64,000 nucleotides of DNA from assembly GCF_000004075.3 (NCBI RefSeq), contig NC_026656.2, forward strand, positions 11,284,001 through 11,348,000, written 5' to 3'. Shown piece by piece: positions 37,981 through 48,679 of this stretch. A program made the translations under genes and the position numbers. The notes under the pieces are model-generated. The model was not told where the DNA came from and searched no databases. It saw only the letters and a list, made by a program, of their open reading frames with translations. The DNA comes from Cucumis sativus (lineage: Eukaryota; Streptophyta; Magnoliopsida; Cucurbitales; Cucurbitaceae). Each line of letters starts with the position of its first letter. The stretch's first letter is position 1.

Positions 37981-40900
37981 TGGTAATAGACGTCCTTAGA
38001 TTCGTCTTAGTTGAGGAATGTCCTCATATGCTTGTCCCAAATGCATCATGATACGTTCGTGATGCACATGAAAGATGGACCAAGGTAAATGAAAATGCCA
38101 AAATATACATCTTGGCTAGTTTGTCTAAAGTCTTAGTCAAGAAGCATGAAAACAAGATCTTTGCTCGAGAGATCATGAATTCCTTGAGGGATATGTTTAG
38201 ACAATCATCCTCTCATATCAAACATGATGGTCTAAAGTTCATCTTCAATGCTCGCATGATTGAAGGAACATTTGTTAAGAACATGTTCTCAACATGATGG
38301 TCCAATACAAGGTAGCTGAGATGAATATATAGGATCGTCTTCGACTAATCTAGCTAGATCAACTTTATTCTTGAAGCCCTTCTAAAGAGATTCCTTCAAG
38401 TTTGTAGTAACACCCATAAGTAAGCTAATTTATAAACCTTACCACCATTTTAAACGAGCTCCGTACCTATGAGTCTCAAATGAAAGTCAAAGGACAATAA
38501 GGTGAAGCAAAAGTTGTCAGCACTTCTAATTAAAACTTCCACAAAGGTTTAACCACCGAAAGTAAGTCTAGACCCTCTTCCTCCAACTCCAAGAAGTGGA
38601 AGAGGAAAATGGGCAAAAGGGGGAATAAAACCGCCCCACTAGCTGCAATCTAAAAAGAAGAATAAAAGGGCAAGAAAGTCAAGCTTGTAAAGGAAATTAG
38701 TTTCCATTACAACGATGACGAGAACTAGAAGAGACATTTTATGAAGTATTTAGCTGAGAAGAAGAAAGCCAAAGAAGGTAAATATAATTTACTTGTCTTA
38801 GAAACTTGTTTGATAAAAAATGATGGTTCTGCCCGAATAATTATTTTAGAAGCCATAGCCACTAATCACATTTACAAGGAATTAGTTCCTAGAGGTAGTT
38901 GGATGCCAGAGTGATGGCTATGAAGTTTGGAACAGAAGAGGTTATTTTTGCTGTTTTAGTAAGGGAGCATAAAGTTATTTTTCAAGAATTGTTTTTTTTT
39001 TTTTGTTATTGAACAGTGTATATGTAATTCCTAATATAAAGAGAAACTTAATTTCGGCTACATGTCTTCTAGAATGTATGAATTCAATTTCATTTTAAAG
39101 TTAATAAATTATTCATTTTAAAGAATGGAGTTGAGATATGTTCTGCAACTTTAGAAAACAACTTATATATGCTAAGGTCGTTGCATATAAAATACTTTTT
39201 AACACTGGATTGTTCAAATTTGCAACGACACAAAATAAAAAGTAAAAAATTTCTCCTAAGGAAAATGATCATCTTTGATATCTAAGATTAAGACATATAA
39301 ATCTCAATAGGATTGAGAGACCAATAAAAAAATAGATTTCTAAGTGAGTTAGAAGAAATTTTTTACCAGTATCTGAATCACGCCTTGAAGGCAAGATAAC
39401 AAAAAAATATTTTGCAGAAAAAGGTTAAAGAGAGAGAGAGAAAAAAAAAAGACTTAGAACTTGTATATTCAAACCTTTATGGTACTATGAATGTTAAGAC
39501 AAAATGAGGGTTTGAATATTTCATCTCTTTCATAGATGATTATTCGAGATTTAGATATCTTTAAGTAATTCAACATAAGCCTGAAGCTTCTGAAAAGTTT
39601 AGAGTATAAATCAAAAGTTGAAAACTTGTTAGGTAAAACTACTAAAACACTTTAATTTGATTATGGTGGAGACTATATGGACTTGAGATTTCAGAACTAT
39701 ATGATAGAAAGTGAAATCACATCTTAACTCTCAACTCTCAACACCCAATATACCTAAAAGAAGGTGTATCAAAAAGGAAAAATAAAACCTTGTTGGACAC
39801 AATTTGGCCTATGATGAGCTATGCTCATTTACCTAACTCTTTTAAGGTTATGCAGTAGAGATAACAATATACATCTAACAATATGTTCCCTAAAAATATG
39901 TTTTTGGACACCATTTTAAGTTGTGGAAAGGTTCAAAGGTAGTTTACGACATTAATTTCATGATTTGGGGATGTCCAACACACGTGTTATCAACAAACTC
40001 AAAGAAACCAAAACCTCATTTAATGATAATGCCTATTTGTACATTATCCTAAAGAGGGGAGAGGTAGTCTCTTCTATGATTCTAAGTGTATCTTCGAATG
40101 TCACATTCTTACAGGAAGATCATATGAGAGATTAGAAATTGCACAATATATCAATATTAAGTGAAATTTTCTATGAAAATGATTGTACATCAACAAGGAT
40201 TGTTGACAATGCTGGCACATCAAGAATTATTGTTGTTGTTCTAGGCACATCTAGCAGTTGAGGGAACCTTGTTGCAGTGGGAGGGTTATATCTCATCCCA
40301 CATAATACACGAGTTTAACTGAAGCGCAAGCCACCATACTTGATGGTGACGTAGAGGCTCATTTGTCAATTAAACAAGCAATGAACAACATTAACAATGA
40401 TGAATGGGCCGGTCAAGATCATGGATTTTGAAATGGAGTCAACGTACTCTAATTCACTCTGGGAGTGTGTAGAAGGAAAGGTTTGACCTTTAAGGCTAGG
40501 TTAGTAGCAAAAGGTTATACTCAAGTAGAGAGGGTTGATTAAGAATAAACATTATCTGTGTCATTATCAAAATTCTATTTTCTATAGCCACTCATTATGA
40601 TTATGAGATATGACAAATGACGTCAATAGTACTTTTCTGATTGACAATCTTGATGAGATCATCTACATGAATCAACTAGAGGGATTCATAAAACAAGCTC
40701 AAGAGCAAATAGTTTGCAAGATAAAACAATCCATCTATAGATTGAAACATACATTTAGGTCTTGGGATATAAGGTTTGACACTCCATCAGATCTTATGAT
40801 CAAAATGCTAATGAGCTTTGTGTTTATAAGAAAATCATCAAAGGTACTATTGCTTTTCTTGTGTGGTATGTAAATGATATCTTGCTCATTGAAAATCATG

Positions 40901-41750
40901 TAGGATTTCTGACCAACGTTCAAAACTGGCTTTCTGTGCAATTTCAAATGAAAGATTTATGAGAAGCGCAATATATTCTTGAAATTCAAATTGTTCAAAG
41001 TTGCAAGAACAAAAGATTAGTCTTGTCTCCAAGCATCTTATATTGACAAAATGCTTGTCAGGTATTCAATGCAAAATTCCAAGAAAGATAACTTACCTTT
41101 CAGGCATGGAATCACCTTGTTTAAGGAACAATGTCTTAAGATACCTCAACAGGTTATGAATATGAAACAAATTCCCTATGCAAATGTTGTGGCAATCACA
41201 TGTAGATCATGTTGTGTTGAAGGCCTAACATATGTTATGCAATTGAGATTGTCAGTAGGTATCAATCTAATCTAGGATTATATCACTAGACAACATTAAA
41301 GATGATCCTTAAGTATCTTCGGAAAACAAGAGACTATATGCTTGCGTATGACACTAAGAGTTTGATCCATACACATGATACACTAACTCTGAATTTTAGA
41401 TTGGTAAGGATTCTAAAAAATCCACATCAGGATCATTGTTCACTTTTAATGGAGGAACTATAGTTTGGTGAAGCATAAATTATGGATTCATTGTTGACTC
41501 AACCATAAAGGTAGAGTATCTAGCAGCTTGTCAAGCTGCTAAGGAGGCTATATGACTTAAAAAGCTATTGGTGATTTAGAAAATAAATAGTTTTGAATAT
41601 GACTTTCCCATTACCCTTTATTGTGATAATAGTGGTGCTAGGGCAAATTCTAAAGAACCTCAAAGTCATAAATGAGGCAAACCCATTGAAAGAAAGTATC
41701 ATCTAATACGGAAGATTGTCTAACAAGGTGACGTGATTGTCACGAAGATA

Positions 41751-43010
41751 CACTACAAAAGGTCTTTCCCAACGCAGCTCTACATCGACAAAAACGTCAA
41801 AACACATCGGGGAAGGTTACGTCGATGTCTCAGTCGACGTCGGCATATACGTCGGGAATAATTTCTCCGACGCAAATCGCGTTGACGATGGGAAAACGTT
41901 CACCGATGCACATCGTCAACACATCGGAAAAAGCTTAAACTTTGTTTTCTTTGCTTTTTCTTCTTCTTCTTTTTCTTCTTCTTTTTTTTCTTCTTTTTCT
42001 TCTTCTTCTAGCTTGTTTCAATTGCATACTTCTATTATTATTGTAGTTTCTTCGTGGATTTTTTTTTAAACTTTGTGTTTCAGTATGGATTCATAGGCAC
42101 ATTTTGCGATGCTCTGGATTTGGGCTCTGCTATGATTTGAAAGGGTACAATGAAGCAAAAGGTTCAAATGAAAAAGAAAAAGAGAAGACAAGAGGAGACC
42201 CACAACAGTGATGGCAGTGAAGACAGACGACGACAACACAACTCTCCTCCTCTCCCTCTCTCTCGGCTCATTTTCGGTTTATTTTCGTTTTGCATTCTGT
42301 TTTGTGTTGAAGGGAGAATAAATAGTGTGGACTTTCTCTGGCGTCTTCAAAGACATCGAGGAAGGTACCTTTCGTCGACGTATTAAGTACAAATGTCTGA
42401 AAAAGTTTAAATAATAAATTAATTATTTAAACTTTTCCCGATGTGCCCCCTGCCCCACGTTAGGAAAAGTTGACAATTTTCACTTCAATACGGACACTTT
42501 TCACAACGTGTGACAAGTTGCACGTCGGGGAAAGTCTAAAATTAAATTGAATGCCTTCACTTTCCGCGACGCACACAATGTTACGTCGCAAAAAGGGACT
42601 TTCCATGACGTAGAGAAACAAGACGTCGCGAAAAGTCTAAAATTAAATTTAATGCGTTGACTTTCTGCGACGCACACAATGTTACGTCGTAGAAAGAGAC
42701 GTAGAGGAAGAAGACGTCACAAAAAGTCTAAAATTAAATTTAATGCGTTGACTTTCTGCGACGCACACAATGTTACGTCGCAGAAAGAGACGTAAAGGAA
42801 GAAGACGTCACAAAAAGTCTAAAATTAAATTTAATGCATTCACTTTCTACGATGTTTGACAGGCTGACGTTGAAGAAAGTGAACGCGTGAAATTTAATTT
42901 TAGACTTTTCGCGACGTAACATTTCGTGCGTCGGCGAAAGGTGACCAATGGCGACGCATCTTTCGTCGATGTTGTTTCTGGCGTCGCAATTGTTTCGATT
43001 TCTTGTAGTG
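41751..43010 (+). mobile_element. Non-autonomous CACTA (En/Spm-like) element, 1260 bp, nested in copia
   Basis: The left end is CACTACAAAAGG and the right end TTTCTTGTAGTG (reverse complement CACTACAAGAAA). Both are flanked by the 3-bp direct duplication ATA (41748-41750 and 43011-43013), as expected for this superfamily. Inside are many CGACG/ACGTCG motifs near both ends, as in subterminal repeats that bind the transposase. There is also a TTC-rich tract (41945-42015) and a 91-bp tandem repeat. No transposase is encoded; internal frames at 41737-42069 and 42150-42386 are not recognisable. CpG density is far above that of the neighbouring DNA. Confidence 0.9.
42530..42880 (+). repeat. 91-bp tandem repeats inside the CACTA element
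   Basis: Units start at about 42530, 42631, 42722 and 42813 (spacings 101, 91, 91). Each begins AAAGTCTAAAATTAAATT and contains TTTCYGCGACGCACACAATG followed by TTACGTCG. The last copy is partial. An inverted piece of the same unit (AAATTTAATTTTAGACTTTT) follows at about 42890-42910, giving fold-back potential. Confidence 0.85.
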
Positions 43011-43229
43011 ATAGCACATTATTGATGAATGTTTTTAAAAAGTGCTCTCACGATTAAAGTGTTCGAGAGTCATCGAAAAGGCTTGAGTCTGCGTGATATA
43101 CATCACGATATCTAAGGCAAACGGGAGATGTATGAGTATAATGTATGCCCTAGTTTTTTTTAATTATTATTATTATATTTATTTATTTGTGTATTGTACA
43201 TTCTACTAGCTTTAGGACAAGGGCGAGAT

Positions 43230-43497
43230 TGTTGGGATTTATGTTAGTGTTAACCCGTTGTATGCTAATTTGTAAACAAAATTATTTAATTATTTAATTT
43301 TCATAACTCAAATCCAATAAACATAAATCCAAGGTTATATGATGTAACATAAACGGTATGCAGTCGACATACAAGTGGATCATGTTAAAGATCTATAGTA
43401 CATGGATAAGGTTGGTTGTTTTATCTTGGTAACACTATAGATACGAATTACTTTATAAATGCTACAAATGATTTGTTTCAAACCGTTCATATATAGA
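43230..43497 (+). mobile_element. Probable 3' LTR fragment of the copia element
   Basis: It starts TGTTGGGATTTATG directly after the purine-rich stretch ending at 43229, the usual start of this kind of LTR (TG...). The downstream end is not defined because a hAT-derived element starts at about 43500. No matching copy was found upstream. Confidence 0.5.
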
Positions 43498-43499
43498 CA

Positions 43500-44218
43500 C
43501 AGTGGTGGATCTAGAAAATTTATTAATAGGGGGCTTTATAGTTTAGTCAAAATAATTTATAAGTTGGTGGTTCTAAAAAGTTAATAAATGTACTTATTTT
43601 CGGACATCACAATTGTCATCTATGAGATTTCATATTTTGAAATCGATACATAATTACTTCATTATCTATCTTATCAAATAGATCGCCTCTCTCAATATAT
43701 GTTACAAGACAATCATGCATCCATTGGTCTCCTATTCGATTGCGCAATTGAATCTTTATAATCCTCATAGCAGAAAATGTTATCTCCACAATAGTTGTAA
43801 CTAGTAAGATCAATGCTAAAGTAAGAAACCGATAGACTAACGTTAGACTTAATCTTTAACTGTTAACACCATTTTTTGAGAAAGATCACAAATACTTACT
43901 TTGTCAACAAACATATTATCTGAATCCACATCAATGATATAATTTGAAGCCGATCTTCGAGAATAACAAGCTTTAGTAAAAAAAAAAGTTGAAAAAAATA
44001 AATGTTGAAGTTTTATAAAAATAATAAAATGAATGGAGTTAAATAGCTTTAATTGAGGTGGGAAAGAGAAAAAGATGAAGTTTTATAAAAGTAGATATGA
44101 ACCTAGATTGGAAAGAGAGGCAAACAAGCAGAGTAACCACTAAACTATCAACCATCAACCAATATTAAAAATTAAACAATTATATATATAAAGATGACAA
44201 AGTTTGGGGGGGTCAAAC
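43500..44218 (-). mobile_element. hAT-derived element, internally deleted (copy 1)
   Basis: The left end CAGTGGTGGATC matches the termini of the larger copy at 48680. The minus frame near 43616-43830 encodes the end of a hAT transposase: TTIVEITFSAMRIIKIQLRNR, then IGDQWMHDCLVTYIERGDLFDKI, corresponding to the dimerisation region. The rest of the transposase is missing. The element joins the tRNA repeat unit at about 44218. Confidence 0.7.
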
Positions 44219-44480
44219 GTCCCACAATATAACATAAGTCCCAATATATCATAGGATTTCATTTATATATCATAGTATTATTATACATTTCATAATTTTC
44301 AAATAAACAAAGGTATATATTGCAATAATATATAATTCACATGCCAAATAAAGAAAGCATATATGTATTGTGAAGGGAGTCATGGGCGTTCCCTTCCAAA
44401 AGAAAGAAAACAAGCCAAACCATTTTCTCTCATTCAGTTGTCGGTGGAAAGGGAGAAGTAAATAGAAATGAAAAACAAAA

Positions 44481-44554
44481 TGGCCCATGCAGGTTTCGAA
44501 CCTGCGACCTTCGCGTTATTAGCACGACGCTCTAACCAACTGAGCTAATAGGCC
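44481..44554 (-). tRNA. tRNA-Ile (anticodon AAT), copy E
   Basis: This 74-nt gene folds into a complete cloverleaf. It is identical to copy B except for GGTTCGAAACC in the T arm, the usual plant form. The A and B boxes are intact, and TTTT follows directly after the discriminator on the minus strand (complement of 44477-44480). This looks like a functional gene. Confidence 0.93.
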
Positions 44555-45745
44555 TATTTGAGCCAAAAAGACTAATAGGCAATTAAGGTACAATATCCAA
44601 TAACTAAAGGAAGAATTATTTCATCCTGGTGCATCTCGGTGCATTGTATACCTAAAATCAAATGAATTAAAGATATAATTCTTTCATTATGGTGCATTAC
44701 GAGGCAATGTATGCTCAAAATTGAATAAAATATAGGCAAAATTCTTTCATTTTTGACAATCTTGGTGCCATTAAGGCTCGAGATCTAATACCTAAAGGAA
44801 GAATTCTTTCATCTCAAAGAATTGTATACTCGAGATCGAATGAATTAAAGACAAAATTCTTTCATCTCGGGGCATCTTCAGTGCAACTAAGGCCCAAGAT
44901 CGTGTACCATAATCTACACATTTGTTTAAATTTGAAAGTTATTGTTTAAAACAAAATAATACAACTCGACAACCTAACCTAACCCATATTTTAATGGTTA
45001 GGTTGGGTTGGTAATACAATTCAGTTTATTTGGGTTGTCAACCACACCAACCCAAAAATATGGGTTGGATTGAGAATGTCCCCAAACCCGACACAACCTT
45101 TTTATACTCCTATAGATACACATATGCATGTATGTATGTATGTATATATATATGTTGTAAGGTACATCGACTAATATGAGTTTTTTCCTTTGAGGTTTTA
45201 TAACATATATTTAGGGTTAAGAAAAACTTTTTTAAAAAAAAAGAGTTCTTAGTCTACGTGCACATTTGTACCTAATATTTTAATTTGTAAACTTAGGTAT
45301 CAATAATTGTGGCAACAATGTATTCCTCCGATGTTACTGATATGTATATCAATATATCTTGAAATATTGTCAATATACTTTGGAATATATACAAAATTAA
45401 GACTGGATGATATAATATACAAAATCAAGAGTATATTCTGTTTAATTAATTTTCTTTATTAGTTATCCTTATCCCATAGTATATATACCAAAGTCCCAAG
45501 ATATCATAGGATTTCATTTATATATCATAGCATTAGTATACATTTCATAATTTTCAAATAAACAAAGGTATATACAATATATAATTTGCATACACCAAAT
45601 AAAGAAAGCATATATATTGTAAAGGGAGTCAGAGACGTTCCCGTCCAAAAAAAGAAAACAAGTCAAACCATTTCCTCTCGTTACATTAAGTTGTCGGTGC
45701 TGGTGGAAAGGGAGAAGAAACCCTAAAAAACTCTAAATAAAAAGT

Positions 45746-45819
45746 TGGCCCATGCAGGTTTCGAACCTGCGACCTTTGCGTTATTAGCACGACGCTCTAA
45801 CCAACTGAGCTAATAGGCC
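45746..45819 (-). tRNA. tRNA-Ile (anticodon AAT), copy F
   Basis: It is 74 nt, identical to copy E except for one base in the anticodon stem (CGCAA instead of CGCGA), giving one C-A mismatch. Acceptor, D and T arms, both promoter boxes and the anticodon loop CTAATAA are intact. A run of five T follows within a few bases. It is probably transcribable, with function slightly less sure than copies B and E. Confidence 0.85.
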
Positions 45820-46002
45820 AATTTATGATTAAAGAGCTAGTAGGCCTTTAAGGCCTGATATTCAATAACTAAAGGATGAATTCTTTCATTTTGGGTCATC
45901 TCTTTGCAATTAAAGCCCAATATCGAATAACTAAAGGTAGAAGTCTTTCATCCCGGGGCAATGTATGCCTGAGATTGAATAAAATATAGGCAAAATTCTT
46001 TT

Positions 46003-46717
46003 ATAGTTTAGTCAAAATAATTTATAAGTCAGTGATTCTAAAAAATTAATAAATGTACTGATTTTCGGACATCACAATTGTCATCTACGAGATTTCATAC
46101 TTAGAAATTGATACATAATAACTTAATTATCTATCTTATCAAATAGATCTCTCTCAATATATGTTACAAGAAAACCATTCATCCATTGGTCTCCCATTCG
46201 ATTGCGCAACTAAGTCTTTATAATCCTCATAGCAAAAAATGTTCTCTTCACAGTAGTCGTTGTAACTAGTAAGATCAATGCTAAGGTAAGAAACTGATAG
46301 ACTAATGTTAGACTTTATCTTTAGCTGTTATCAACATTTTTTGAGAAAGATCACAAATATTTATTATATCAACAAACATATTATCTTAATGCACATCAAT
46401 GATGTAATTTTGAAACTGATTTCGAGAATAACAATCTTTAGTAAAAAAAGTTGAAAAAAAAATAGATGTGTTGAAGTTTTATAAAAATAACACAATGAAT
46501 GAAGTTAAATAGCTATAATTTAGGTGGGGAAGAGAAAAAGATGTTGAAGTTTTCTAAAAGCAGATATGAACCTAGGTTGGGAAGGGAAGCAAATAAGCAG
46601 AATAACCACTAAGCTACCAACCAGTATTAAAAATTAAACAATTATATTTATACATATATTATAAAGATGATAAAGTTGAGAAGGGTTCAAGCCTCCTGGG
46701 CCTATACGAAATCAGTT
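46003..46717 (-). mobile_element. hAT-derived element, truncated (copy 2)
   Basis: It is closely similar to copy 1 (43500-44218), including the remnants of the transposase C-terminal region in minus orientation and the tail GATAAAGTTGAGAAGG...GGCCTATAC. The left terminus is missing. The tRNA-unit ladder (GCAAAATTCTTTT) joins it directly at about 46003, and the unit resumes at about 46717 with TGATATGTATGTCAATAT. Confidence 0.65.
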
Positions 46718-46832
46718 GGTTCTGATATGTATGTCAATATATCTAGGAATATATACAAAGTTAAGACCAGATGTTACAATGTACAAAATCAAGAATATAT
46801 TATGTTCAATCAATGTTCTTTTAAAAAAACAC

Positions 46833-46896
46833 CAGTCTCAAACCTGCGACCTTCGCGTTATTTGCATGACGCTCTAACCAATTAAGCTAATAGGCC
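46833..46896 (-). pseudogene. tRNA-Ile pseudogene, copy G, truncated
   Basis: It retains the 5' acceptor GGCCTAT and the anticodon region but has lost the 3' acceptor strand and part of the T arm. The A box (TTAGCTTAATTGG) and anticodon loop (CAAATAA) are altered, so it cannot make a normal tRNA. Confidence 0.8.
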
Positions 46897-48047
46897 TTTT
46901 TGAGCTAATGGAGCTAATAGGTCATTAAGGTACGATATCCAATAACTAAAGAAAAAATTATTTCATCCTGGGGCATCTCGGTGCATTGTATACCCGAGAT
47001 CGAATGAATTAAAGATATAATTCTTTCATTCCGGCGCATTACGAGGCAATGTATGCTCAAAATTGAGTAAAATATAGGCAAAATTCTTTCATTTCAAGCC
47101 ATCTTGGCGCCACTAAAGCTCGAGATCCAATAACTAAAGGAAGAATTTTTTTATCTCGGAAAATTGTATACTCGAGATTGAATGAATTAAAGATAGAATT
47201 CTTCCATCCCGGGACATATTCACTACTACTAAGGTTCAAGGTCGTGTACCATGATTTGCACGCTCGTTTAAATTTGAAAGTTATTGTTTAAAACAAAACA
47301 ATCTAATCTGACAACCCAACCCATATTTTAAGAGTTAGGTTGGGTTGGTAATACAATTCGGTTTATTTGGATTGCCAACCTCACAACCAAAAAAATATGG
47401 GTTGGGTTGAGAATGTCCCCAAACCCGACACAACCTGTTTATACTCCTATAGATACACATATGCATGTATGTATGTATATATATGTTGTAAGGTACATTG
47501 ACTAATATGGGTTTTTTACTTTGAGGTTTTATAACATATATTTAGGGTTAAGAAAAACTTCTTTTTTTAAAAAAAAAAAAAGAGTTCTTAGTCTACGTGC
47601 ACATTTGTACCTAGTATTTTAATTTGTAAACTTAGGTATCAATAATTGTGGCAACAATGTATTCCCCCGATGTTCTTGATATGTATATCAATATATCTTG
47701 AAATATTGTCAGTAAAATTAAGACTATATGTTATAATATACAAAAGCAAGAGTATATTCTAATTAATCAATTTTCTTTATTAGTTATCCTTATCCCACAA
47801 TATTTATACATAAGTCCCAAGATATCATAGGATTTCATTTATATAGCATTAGTATACATTTCCTAATTTTCAAATAAACAAAGGTATATACCACAATGAT
47901 ATACAATTCGCATGCACCAAATAAAGAAATCATATATATTGTGAAGGGAGTCAGAGACATTCCCGTCCAAAAGAAAGAAAACAAGTCAAACCATTTCCTC
48001 TCGTTACATTCAGTTGTCGGTAAAAAAAATTCTCTAAATAACAAAAT

Positions 48048-48121
48048 TGGCCCATCCAGGTTTCAAACCTACTACCTTCGCATTATTAGCCCAACAGTCT
48101 AACCAACTGAGCTAATAGGTC
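48048..48121 (-). pseudogene. tRNA-Ile pseudogene, copy H
   Basis: It is 74 nt long with an intact A box and anticodon loop CTAATAA. It has an acceptor mismatch (GACCTAT with ATGGGCC), a broken anticodon stem (TTGGG/TGCGA), T-arm changes and a B box degraded to GGTTTGA. Confidence 0.8.
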
Positions 48122-48679
48122 ATTTTAATATAATTGAGCTAATAGGCTGTTAAGGTCTGGGATCCAATAACTAAATGATGAATTCTTTCATTTTGGGTCA
48201 TCTCTTTGCTCTTAAAGCCCAAGATCGAATAACTAAAGGTAGAAGTCTTTCACCCCAAGACAATGTATGCTTGAGATTGAATAAAATATAGGTAAAATTC
48301 TTTTATCTTGAGACATCTCGGTGCCACTATGGCCCGAGATTCAATAACTAAAAGAAGAATTCTTTCATTTTGGGGCATTGAATACATGAGATCAAATGAA
48401 TTAAAGACATGATTCTTTCACCCTCGGACATCTTGATGCAACTAAGGTCTGAGATCGTGTATCATGATCTTCACTTCGTTTAAATTTGAAAGTCGTTGTT
48501 TTAAAAAAAACAATACAACTTGACAACCCAACTCAACCCATATTTTAAGAGTTAAGTTGAGTTGGTAATACAATTCGGGTTATTTTGGTTGCCAACATAA
48601 GCAACTCGAAAATATAGGTTGGATTGAGAATGTCCTCAACCCGTTTACAACCCAACCACAACCCGTTTACACTGCTACA

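Larger units (their letters stand above)
37985..43229 (+). mobile_element. Degenerate Ty1/copia retrotransposon, interrupted by a CACTA element
   Basis: Domains appear in order, in broken frames. Gag (UBN2-type) lies at about 37985-38400, with KIYILASLSKVLVKKHE and REIMNSLRDMF. Degraded integrase lies at about 39450-40450. RT lies at about 40600-41000, with FLIDNLDEIIYM, VCKIKQSIYRLKH and RFDT, then WYVNDILLIEN, where the catalytic YVDD has become YVND (40867-40878). RT-RNase H follows from about 41400, with STSGSLFTFNGG and ITLYCDNSGA, then KYHLIRKIV and GDVIVTKI up to 41747. Coding sense resumes after the nested CACTA insert at 43014 (KVFESHRKGLSLRDIHHDI). The polypurine-like stretch GACAAGGGCGAGATTG ends near 43229. 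Many stops and frameshifts make it non-autonomous. No 5' LTR was found. Confidence 0.85.
44219..48676 (-). repeat. Minus-strand higher-order array of tRNA-Ile units
   Basis: Four tRNA-Ile copies (E to H) lie in units of about 1.23-1.27 kb, with the same parts as the plus-strand array in reverse orientation: conserved tail, tRNA, 60-70-bp subrepeat ladder, GGGTTGG/CCAACC block, AT-rich spacer. E resembles G and F resembles H in flanking detail. For example, the ladder beside E and G begins 'ttaaggtac(a/g)atatccaataac', and beside F and H it reads 'ttcattttgggtcatctctttgc'. The real period is therefore a pair of units plus a hAT fragment (about 2.3-2.6 kb). The second hAT fragment (46003-46717) interrupts the array. 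Confidence 0.85.
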
